Program-made: the position numbers and the translations under genes | The notes under the pieces: generated by a model | The model's input: only the letters and a program-made list of their open reading frames with translations | Database searches by the model: none | Told to the model about the DNA's origin: nothing | Assembly: GCA_039916225.1 (NCBI GenBank) | Contig: JBDSLU010000250.1 | Span: 1 to 11,764, forward strand | Reading direction: 5' to 3' | Length of the DNA stretch: 11,764 nucleotides | DNA from: JBDSLU01 sp039916225 | GTDB taxonomy: Bacteria > Acidobacteriota > Vicinamibacteria > Vicinamibacterales > Vicinamibacteraceae | In this document: piece by piece, positions 6,315 to 11,764 of the stretch | Position numbering within the stretch: the first letter of the stretch is position 1 | Layout of the letters: each line of letters starts with the position of its first letter

Positions 6315-6329
6315 GCTACCTCGGGTAGC
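6315..6329. promoter_or_regulatory. Dyad in the divergent esterase/oxidoreductase promoter region
   Basis: GCTACC-TCG-GGTAGC is a perfect 6-bp inverted repeat with a 3-nt centre. It sits near the middle of the 109-bp gap between the divergent starts at 6275 and 6384/6385, where an operator controlling both genes would be expected. A weak -10 like TAGCAT (6326-6331) overlaps its right arm. The same GCTAC/GTAGC half-sites recur near 2515-2535. Regulator unknown. Confidence 0.4.
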
Positions 6330-6384
6330 ATCTAGTGACTCGGCCGCCGCACGGGCTGCCCGGTGCCCACGGAGGACTTCTCGA

Positions 6385-7752
6385 ATGAGCGACGACTCGA
6401 CCCCGACCGTTTCCCGCCGGCAGTTCACCTCGACCGCGGCCTTGGCGGCGCTGTCGGCCGCCATCCTGCCCAGCCGCGTGCTCGGCCAGGATGCGCCGGG
6501 CAACAAGCTCAATCTTGCCGCCATCGGCATCGGCGGCATGGGCGCCTCCAATCTCAAGGCCTGCGCCGGCGAGAACATCATCGCCCTCTGCGACGTGGAC
6601 AAGGACTACGCCGCCAAGACCGCCGCGCTCTATCCGCAGGCGAAGATGTATCTCGATTACCGCGAGATGCTCGAGAAGGAAAAGAGCATCGACGGCGTGA
6701 TCATCGCGACGCCGGACCACACGCATGCCGCGATCACGATGGCGGTGATGCGCGCCGGCAAGCATGTCTATTGCCAGAAGCCGCTGACGCACACCGTGCA
6801 CGAGGCGCGCACCATCACCGAGGCGGCCCGCCAATACAAGGTCGTCACGCAGATGGGCAATCAGGGCCAGTCCTACCAGTCGATGAAGCTGCTGAAGGAA
6901 TGGCTCGACGACGGGGCGATCGGCAACGTCACCGAGGTCCACGCCTGGACGGACCGGCCGGTGGGCGGCGACCCGTGGTCGGACTTCGAGGTGCGATCGC
7001 GCCCGGCGGACACGCCGGCGGTGCCCAAGGGGCTCGACTGGGAGCGCTGGCTCGGCCCCGTCGCCTTCCGGCCCTATCATCCGGCCTATGTGCCGCTGAA
7101 GTGGCGCGCCTGGCAGGATTTCGGGACCGGCGCGCTCGGCGACATGGGCTGCCACATCCTCGACCCCTCGTTCTGGGCGCTCGAACTCGGGCCGCCGACC
7201 TCGGTGGAAGCGACGTCGACGCACTTCGAGCCGGCGGTGGCGTCGGAGACCTATCCGCGCGCCTGCATCGTCCGCTACACGTTCCCGGCCCGCGGCAACC
7301 GGCCGCCGGTCAAGCTGACCTGGACCGACGGGCGCCTGCTGCCGCCGCGTCCGGCCGACATGGAGCCGGGCCGCAAGCTGCCGGGCAGCGGCGCCCTGCT
7401 GATCGGCGACAAGGGCACCATCCTGCACGGCTCGCACGGCGCCGACGGTGTCCGCCTGATTCCCGAGACGCGGATGCAGGCCTACAAGCGGCCGGCGCAG
7501 ACGCTGCGGCGGGTGGTCGGCACCCATGAAGCCGACTGGATCCGCGCCATCAAGGAAGGCCCCAAGGGCGCTCCGCCCAGCTCGCCGTTCGAGTACGGCG
7601 GTGCGCTCACGGAGATGGTGCTGCTCGGAGTGCTGGCGATCCGGATGAAGGATCAGCGGCTCGAGTGGGACAGCAAGAACCTGCGCTTCACCAACAACGA
7701 AGAGGCGAACGCGCTGCTGAAAATCCAGTACCGCGACGGCTGGACGCTGTAG
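6385..7752 (+). CDS. Tat-exported Gfo/Idh/MocA family oxidoreductase
   Basis: A 455-residue NAD(P)-dependent sugar or inositol-type oxidoreductase. The ATG at 6385 is chosen because GGAGG (6371-6375) lies 9 nt upstream and the protein then opens with a twin-arginine leader (S10-R11-R12-Q13-F14, Ala-rich to about 34). The Rossmann domain starts LAAIGIGGMG (44-53), with acidic strand-2 end CDVD (69-72), VIIATPDHTH (105-114) and the family EKP motif in the variant C130-Q-K-P133. The C-terminal domain has G252-D253-M-G-C-H257-ILD, where Asp and His supply the active site. The HVYCQKPLTH variant is common in exported members from Acidobacteriota and Planctomycetota. Substrate cannot be assigned. 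Being Tat-exported, it would carry its dinucleotide in folded form, as in glucose-fructose oxidoreductase. Its neighbour across the divergent promoter is the CE15-like esterase, consistent with carbohydrate processing. Confidence 0.93.
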   Translation: MSDDSTPTVSRRQFTSTAALAALSAAILPSRVLGQDAPGNKLNLAAIGIGGMGASNLKACAGENIIALCDVDKDYAAKTAALYPQAKMYLDYREMLEKEKSIDGVIIATPDHTHAAITMAVMRAGKHVYCQKPLTHTVHEARTITEAARQYKVVTQMGNQGQSYQSMKLLKEWLDDGAIGNVTEVHAWTDRPVGGDPWSDFEVRSRPADTPAVPKGLDWERWLGPVAFRPYHPAYVPLKWRAWQDFGTGALGDMGCHILDPSFWALELGPPTSVEATSTHFEPAVASETYPRACIVRYTFPARGNRPPVKLTWTDGRLLPPRPADMEPGRKLPGSGALLIGDKGTILHGSHGADGVRLIPETRMQAYKRPAQTLRRVVGTHEADWIRAIKEGPKGAPPSSPFEYGGALTEMVLLGVLAIRMKDQRLEWDSKNLRFTNNEEANALLKIQYRDGWTL

Positions 7753-7761
7753 CGCTCGTCT

Positions 7762-7791
7762 CCGCCGCCTGGCTCACGGCCCAGGCGGCGG
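7762..7791. terminator. GC-rich hairpin between converging genes
   Basis: CCGCCGCCTGG (7762-7772) and CCAGGCGGCGG (7781-7791) form a perfect 11-bp stem with an 8-nt loop. It fills the 40-bp gap between the oxidoreductase stop (7752) and the stop of the converging small gene (7793). No T-run follows on either strand, so it may be a bidirectional, non-canonical or Rho-assisted terminator, or an mRNA 3'-end stabiliser. Confidence 0.6.
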
Positions 7792-7792
7792 C

Positions 7793-7981
7793 TCAGGCCT
7801 GCGCGGCCCGGATGAGCCGCCCGATCTCGGCGTCGAGCCGCTCTTTGCGTTCCCAGGCTTCGAGCAGGTCGAACCCGGCGTCGCCCATCTTGGCCATGAT
7901 CCGGTGGTGGAGGAGCTCGCTGGCGTCGAGTTGCTTCTTCAGTTCGGCGAGCGTGTCCTTCGTCATGGGCATGGCCTGCAT
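7793..7981 (-). CDS. Small helical hypothetical protein
   Basis: A 62-residue, highly charged protein predicted to be two helices (about 8-32 and 35-60), with leucine and isoleucine at roughly heptad spacing in LAELKKQLDASELLHHRIM and in LLEAWERKERLDAEIGRLI. It has no signal peptide, Cys or known motif that I recognise. Third codon positions are almost all G or C, as in neighbouring real genes. It starts 13 nt after the stop of the 36-residue membrane peptide; the GAGG overlapping that stop lies 11 nt before its ATG. Internal Met at residues 4 and 6 are alternative starts. It is probably the last gene of the yjbQ transcription unit. A short coiled-coil or oligomerisation role is possible; function is unknown. 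Confidence 0.68.
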   Translation of the reverse strand: MQAMPMTKDTLAELKKQLDASELLHHRIMAKMGDAGFDLLEAWERKERLDAEIGRLIRAAQA

Positions 7982-7994
7982 TGTTTCACAGGCC

Positions 7995-8105
7995 TCAATG
8001 CGGCCACAGGTTCCGGACGAACCGGCGCAGTCCGCGTAGCGCGGCCCGCCCGAGCAGCCATCCCGCGACCGCTGCGGCCAGCACCGCCAGCAGCAGGTAG
8101 GTCAT
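7995..8105 (-). CDS. 36-residue single-pass membrane peptide coupled to yjbQ
   Basis: The peptide reads MTYLLLAVLAAAVAGWLLGR followed by a basic tail ALRGLRRFVRNLWPH. Residues 3-18 form one transmembrane helix with an Arg-rich, amphipathic C-terminal end that should face the cytoplasm. Its ATG (8105-8103) overlaps the yjbQ stop TGA (8104-8102) as ATGA, the usual sign of translational coupling. A longer in-frame start at 8210 would lie wholly inside yjbQ and adds an unlikely Arg/Pro-rich segment. No family is recognised. It could be a hydrophobic regulator of a membrane partner or a small toxin-like peptide, but nothing in the sequence settles this. Confidence 0.6.
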   Translation of the reverse strand: MTYLLLAVLAAAVAGWLLGRAALRGLRRFVRNLWPH

Positions 8106-8542
8106 GGCGCTGTCGCGCCCCCTTCGCCCATCACGTGGACGACCACCGTCCGGGTGTGCGGCGACGTGCGGTGCTCCCACACGTAGATGCCCTGCCAGGT
8201 TCCCAGGCACACCCTGCCCTGGGCGATCGGGATGCTCAGATTGACCGTCGTGAGGGCGGTCCGGATGTGCGCCGCCATGTCGTCGTCCCCCTCCATGGTG
8301 TGGATGAAGAGCGGATCACCGTCCGGCACCAGTCGGGCGAAGAAGCGGTCGAAATCCCGCCGCACATCAGGATCGGCGTTCTCCTGGATGAGGAGCGAGG
8401 CCGACGTGTGCTGCAGATGCAGCGTGCAGAGTCCTGTCTGCACCGCGGCCTGCTGGACGCGTGACTGGACGTCCCTGGTGATCTCGTAGAACCCGCGGCC
8501 GCGGGTGCGCACGGTCATCGTGTCGACGGCTTGGCGAAGCAT
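8102..8542 (-). CDS. yjbQ: YjbQ (UPF0047) family protein
   Basis: A 146-residue single-domain protein of the YjbQ/UPF0047 family, typically about 130-145 residues. It is cytoplasmic. Escherichia coli YjbQ has been reported to have weak thiamine-phosphate-synthase activity, but the main role is unsettled. Family signatures are H45-TSAS49 and LLIQENADPDVRRDFDRF (50-67), HTMEGDDDMAAHI (81-93) and LGTWQGIYVWEHR (113-125). The conserved His and acidic residues are thought to bind a metal or phosphate. The ATG at 8542 is chosen because MLRQAVDTMTVRTRGRGFYEIT matches the N-terminal strand of E. coli YjbQ by eye; an in-frame ATG at 8641 adds an unlike segment, and the one at 8518 would remove the first strand. 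It is the first gene of a compact minus-strand cluster with two small genes and is divergent from the sugar dehydrogenase. Confidence 0.93.
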   Translation of the reverse strand: MLRQAVDTMTVRTRGRGFYEITRDVQSRVQQAAVQTGLCTLHLQHTSASLLIQENADPDVRRDFDRFFARLVPDGDPLFIHTMEGDDDMAAHIRTALTTVNLSIPIAQGRVCLGTWQGIYVWEHRTSPHTRTVVVHVMGEGGATAP

Positions 8543-8657
8543 CGCCGCCCAGTATGCCCTCGACCAGGCACCCGACGGTCGATCGCGGGTTGGGAGGCGT
8601 GCTTCTTGCAGAGTCCCGCTGCGCTTTCGCTTCGAAACCACACGCTCCCCCGGAACG

Positions 8658-8661
8658 AGGA
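8658..8661 (+). promoter_or_regulatory. Ribosome binding site AGGA deciding the 8668 start
   Basis: Within CGAGGAATGGTCATG, the AGGA lies 6 nt before the ATG at 8668, but abuts the in-frame ATG at 8662, which is too close. The second ATG is therefore preferred; the difference is two residues. Confidence 0.55.
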
Positions 8662-8667
8662 ATGGTC

Positions 8668-11520
8668 ATGGACGCTCTGTGCTCCCGCCACGTCGTGCGC
8701 GTCATGTGTCTGCTGTTCGCGCTCGGCCTGGCCACGCCGGCGCGCGCCGGCGCCGCGACGCTGCCGGCCGGATTCACCGAAGCGCTGGTCGCGAGTGGCC
8801 TGGCAAGTCCTACGGCCATGCAGTTTGCGCCTGACGGGCGTCTGTTCGTATGCGAGCAGGGCGGGCGGCTGCGCGTGATCAAGGATGGCGCGCTGTTGCC
8901 GGTGCCGTTCGTGACGCTGACGGTGAACGCGTCGGGCGAGCGAGGCCTGCTCGGCGTCGCCTTCGACCCGGCGTTCCCGGTGAATCACTACGTGTATGTC
9001 TATTACACGGCGACGACCCCGACTGTTCACAATCGCATCAGCCGCTTCATCGCCAGCGGCGACGTTGCCCAGCCCGGCAGCGAGGCGGTGATCCTCGACC
9101 TCGACAACCTCAGCGGGGCCACCAACCACAACGGTGGCGCGCTCGCCTTCGGGCCAGACGGCAAGCTGTACGCCGCCGTGGGCGAGAACGCCAACAGCGC
9201 CAACGCCCAGGTCTTTACCAACCTGCTCGGCAAGATGCTCCGCCTCAACAGCGACGGCACCATCCCCAGCGACAACCCGTTCTTCACCACGACCAGCGGA
9301 CGCAACCGCGCCATCTGGGCGCTGGGCCTGCGCAACCCGTTCACGTTCGCCTTCGACCCGAACGGCCCGGCGATGTTCATCAACGACGTCGGGCAGAACA
9401 CGTGGGAGGAGATCAACGACGGCCGAGCCGGTGCGAACTACGGCTGGCCCGAGACCGAGGGCGCGACGGGCGACCCGCGCTTCGTCTCGCCGCGCTCGAC
9501 CTACAACCACTCGACCGGGGGCTGCGCGATCACCGGTGGCGCCTTCTACTCGCCGTTGAACGCGCGCTTCCCGGCCGACTACGCCGGCGACTACTTCTTC
9601 GCCGACTTCTGCGGCGGCTGGATCCGCCGCCTCGATCCGAACGCCGGCAATACCGTCACCAACTTCGCCAGCGTCATTGCGTCGCCGGTCGACATGAAGG
9701 TGAGCGACGACGGCTACCTGTACTATCTCGCCCGCGGGTCCGGAGCATCGACGGGCGTCGTGTATCGCGTCGACTACGGCGCCGGCGCGCCTGCGATCAC
9801 GACCCAGCCGGCGAGCCGGACCGTCGCCGTCGGTGCGTCGACCACGTTCAGCGTCAGCGCGTCCGGCGCAGCGCCACTGAGCTATCAGTGGCGGCGCAAC
9901 GGCGCCAACATCGCCGGTGCGACGTCGCAGGACTACACCATTTCATCGGTCGTCCAGGCCGATAGCGGGGCGCGATTCAGCGTGGTCGTGTCGAACACGT
10001 CCGGCACTGCGACCAGCGCCGAGGCGGTCCTCACCGTGAGCGCGAACCAGGCGCCGACCGCGACCATCGTGCAGCCGGCTGCCGGCACGACGTACGCCGG
10101 CGGTACCGTGATCACCTATTCGGGCACCGGCTCGGATCCGGAGAACGGCACGCTGCCCGCCAGTGCCTTCACGTGGCAGGTCGACTTCCACCACGACACG
10201 CACACGCATCCCTTCGTCGCTCCGACCTCGGGAGCGACCAGCGGATCGTTCACGATCCCGACCATCGGTGAAACCGCCGCCAACGTCTGGTATCGCATCC
10301 TTCTGACGGTGCGTGATGCCGCCGGCCTGACCCACACCACCCAGCGCGATGTCCTGCCACGGACCGTGCAGATCACACTGGCGACGAGCCCCGTGCCGCT
10401 CCAGCTGCGGCTCGACGGACAGCCGGTCACGACGCCGACGTCGTTCACCGCCGTCGTCGGCATCGTCCGCACCATCGCCGCGGCCTCGCCGCAGGCATCG
10501 GGTGGCACGACCTATGAGTTCGTCTCGTGGTCCGACGGCGGCGCCGCGTCGCACAACGTGTCGACGCCGGCCGTTAACACGACCTACACCGCCACCTACC
10601 GTGTCGTCACGGGCGGGACAGGGACAGGCCTCGCGGCGACGTACTACGACAACGTCGACTTCACCGGGACGACAGTGGTCCGCACCGATCCGACCGTGAA
10701 CTTCGACTGGGCGTCGGGCTCGCCGGCCCCCGCCATCGGCGTCGACACGTTCAGCGCACGCTGGACCGGCCAGGTGCAGCCGCAGTTCTCCGAGACCTAC
10801 ACGTTCTACACGCAGAGCGACGACGGGGTCAGGTTGTGGGTCAACAACGTGTTGCTGGTGAACAACTGGACCGACCACGCGTTGACCGAGAACAGCGGGA
10901 CGATCGCTCTCACCGCCGGGCAGCGCTACGACATCCGGATGGAGTTCTTCGAGACAGGCGGGCTGGCGACCGCACGCCTGCTGTGGAGCAGCACGTCGAC
11001 GCCGAAGGCGGCCGTGCCGACGTCCCGCCTCTATCCCTCGACGACGCCGCCGCCGACGGCGATCCTGGTCAACTTCCAGCCCGCCGCGTCGCCGGTGCCC
11101 GCCGGCTACCTGGCCGACGGCGGCCTGGTCTACGCGAGCCGCGGCAACGGACAGAGCTACGGGTGGACGATCGACAACACCGCCCAGACCCGCGACCGGA
11201 ACGCCTCGAACTCGCCGGATCAGCGCTACGACACGCTGACGCACTTCCAGAAGCCGGCCAATCCCGACGCGATCTGGGAGATCGCCGTGGTGAACGGCAC
11301 CTACCGGGTGCGTGTGGTCTCTGGCGATGCGTCGAACTCCGATAGCGTGTTCCGGACCACGGTCGAAGGTGTGCTCACCGTGACCGGCACGCCAACGACG
11401 TCGACGCGGTGGATCGAGGGGACGCAGACCGTCACGGTGACCGACGGACGCCTGACCGTCCGCAGCGGCGCCGGCGCCAGCAACAACAAGATCTGCTTCG
11501 TCGAGATCACGGCGCAGTGA
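8668..11520 (+). CDS. Secreted PQQ-type sugar dehydrogenase with Ig-like, PA14 and malectin-like domains
   Basis: A 950-residue modular secreted protein. Signal peptide: about 1-28 (LLFALGLATPARAGA). Residues about 32-370 form a glucose/sorbosone dehydrogenase beta-propeller (soluble GDH / YliI type). Its markers are H154 in NHNGGALAFGPDGKLY (the catalytic-base position of soluble glucose dehydrogenase), R222 in GLRNPFTFAFDP, and DVGQNTWEEIN...GANYGWP (237-256). Members oxidise aldose sugars using PQQ and Ca2+. There follow an Ig-like domain (about 375-458, with YQWRRNG and the AD-G-Y/F-type ending), a PKD/Big-like region (461-566), a small beta repeat with FVSWSDGG (567-646), and a PA14 domain (651-790, with GLAATYYDN and QSDDGVRLWVN). 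Last is a malectin-like domain (800-950, with NFQPA, VPAGYLADGG, SYGW and PDQRYDTL). The C-terminal modules probably bind polysaccharide or glycoprotein. No sorting signal is seen at the C terminus. Confidence 0.92.
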   Translation: MDALCSRHVVRVMCLLFALGLATPARAGAATLPAGFTEALVASGLASPTAMQFAPDGRLFVCEQGGRLRVIKDGALLPVPFVTLTVNASGERGLLGVAFDPAFPVNHYVYVYYTATTPTVHNRISRFIASGDVAQPGSEAVILDLDNLSGATNHNGGALAFGPDGKLYAAVGENANSANAQVFTNLLGKMLRLNSDGTIPSDNPFFTTTSGRNRAIWALGLRNPFTFAFDPNGPAMFINDVGQNTWEEINDGRAGANYGWPETEGATGDPRFVSPRSTYNHSTGGCAITGGAFYSPLNARFPADYAGDYFFADFCGGWIRRLDPNAGNTVTNFASVIASPVDMKVSDDGYLYYLARGSGASTGVVYRVDYGAGAPAITTQPASRTVAVGASTTFSVSASGAAPLSYQWRRNGANIAGATSQDYTISSVVQADSGARFSVVVSNTSGTATSAEAVLTVSANQAPTATIVQPAAGTTYAGGTVITYSGTGSDPENGTLPASAFTWQVDFHHDTHTHPFVAPTSGATSGSFTIPTIGETAANVWYRILLTVRDAAGLTHTTQRDVLPRTVQITLATSPVPLQLRLDGQPVTTPTSFTAVVGIVRTIAAASPQASGGTTYEFVSWSDGGAASHNVSTPAVNTTYTATYRVVTGGTGTGLAATYYDNVDFTGTTVVRTDPTVNFDWASGSPAPAIGVDTFSARWTGQVQPQFSETYTFYTQSDDGVRLWVNNVLLVNNWTDHALTENSGTIALTAGQRYDIRMEFFETGGLATARLLWSSTSTPKAAVPTSRLYPSTTPPPTAILVNFQPAASPVPAGYLADGGLVYASRGNGQSYGWTIDNTAQTRDRNASNSPDQRYDTLTHFQKPANPDAIWEIAVVNGTYRVRVVSGDASNSDSVFRTTVEGVLTVTGTPTTSTRWIEGTQTVTVTDGRLTVRSGAGASNNKICFVEITAQ

Positions 11521-11554
11521 GTCGGAGATGGAGACGTACGGTCCTGGTTGCGGG

Positions 11555-11764
11555 TCAGAGTTGAGGCGCCGACGCGACGGCGCCCACGTCGTCACTCTGC
11601 AGCTGCTGCATCCGCGCGTACAGCCCGCCCCTCGCGACGAGCGCCTGGTGCCGGCCGCGCTCGACGATGCGGCCCTGGTCGAGGACGAGGATGCTGTCGG
11701 CGTTGCGGATGGTGGACAGGCGGTGCGCGATGACGAACGTCGTGCGCCCACGCTTGAGATTGCG
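11555..11764 (-). CDS. ABC exporter ATP-binding/permease protein, C-terminal fragment
   Basis: Sixty-nine codons at the C-terminal end of an ABC-type ATPase, cut by the right edge. The fragment begins just before the H-loop. RTTFVIAHRLSTI contains the switch His, and ILVLDQGRIVERGRHQALVARGGLYARM is the terminal segment typical of fused membrane-domain/ATPase exporters of the MsbA/LmrA type. Walker A, signature and Walker B motifs lie outside the window. The tail after LQS is short and low in complexity. It converges on the sugar dehydrogenase, leaving 34 bp in which I see no clear terminator. The transported substrate cannot be inferred from this part. Confidence 0.9.
   Translation of the reverse strand, partial: RNLKRGRTTFVIAHRLSTIRNADSILVLDQGRIVERGRHQALVARGGLYARMQQLQSDDVGAVASAPQL

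Noticed and set aside
6276..6602. N-terminal extension of the CE15-like esterase to an ATG at 6602
   Set aside because: The extension overlaps the divergent oxidoreductase and its ribosome site and would bury the signal peptide more than 100 residues inside the protein.
6316..7527. A 403-codon open frame on the minus strand across the oxidoreductase gene
   Set aside because: The composition is low-complexity Arg/Asp/Gly/His. The sense strand carries the Tat leader, GIGGMG, QKP and GDMGCH motifs.
7904..8464. A 186-codon plus-strand frame opposite yjbQ
   Set aside because: It is antisense to a conserved family gene with all signature motifs intact; no domain is visible in the plus-strand product.
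9943..11751. A 602-codon minus-strand open frame spanning the C-terminal half of the sugar dehydrogenase and the ABC fragment
   Set aside because: It reads the ABC gene in the wrong frame (the real frame gives VIAHRLSTI), and its protein has no recognisable domain.

Overview
The window is very GC-rich, with G or C at most third codon positions, and looks chromosomal. It carries none of the usual marks of a mobile region: no transposase, integrase, tRNA, CRISPR array or long repeat was seen. The mix of Tat-exported oxidoreductase and enolase-superfamily proteins, a CE15-type glucuronoyl esterase, a PQQ-type sugar dehydrogenase with sugar-binding-like modules, and SdpR/SdpI suggests a soil or plant-polymer-degrading bacterium. 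My best guess is Acidobacteriota (Vicinamibacteria-like). This is inference from gene content and base composition; no rRNA or other marker gene is present.

Layout, left to right. A truncated minus-strand reading frame leaves the left edge (1-233) head to head with a secreted beta-lactamase-like serine hydrolase (232-1209, +). That gene ends stop-to-stop against a Tat-exported mandelate racemase/muconate lactonizing-type enzyme (1210-2499, -). A 167-bp divergent gap follows, with dyads on the enzyme side and an AT-rich promoter/operator on the other. It leads into a three-gene + strand operon: an SdpR-type ArsR repressor (2667-3002), an SdpI-type membrane protein (3004-3657) and a membrane-anchored alpha/beta hydrolase (3650-4663).

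Converging on this operon is a minus-strand pair: a CE15-like esterase (4824-6275) and, coupled to it by a TGATG overlap, a 55-residue membrane zinc-ribbon protein (4657-4824). Divergent from the esterase is a Tat-exported Gfo/Idh/MocA oxidoreductase (6385-7752, +). A strong GC hairpin separates it from a converging minus-strand cluster: yjbQ (8102-8542), a 36-residue membrane peptide overlapping it by ATGA (7995-8105), and a 62-residue helical protein (7793-7981). Divergent from yjbQ is a 950-residue secreted sugar dehydrogenase with Ig-like, PA14 and malectin-like domains (8668-11520, +). The right edge holds the C-terminal end of an ABC exporter ATPase (11555-11764, -).

How the genes may work together. 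The esterase, the oxidoreductase, the enolase-superfamily enzyme and the sugar dehydrogenase all fit extracytoplasmic handling of plant-derived sugars and uronic acids, but they are in separate transcription units and the link is thematic. The clearest regulatory circuit is SdpR/SdpI: a repressor and the membrane protein that in Bacillus subtilis titrates it when toxin is sensed. Here the circuit has an unusual alpha/beta hydrolase partner and no toxin genes in view. Three short genes (36, 55 and 62 codons) are the least explained items and sit in tightly packed operons.
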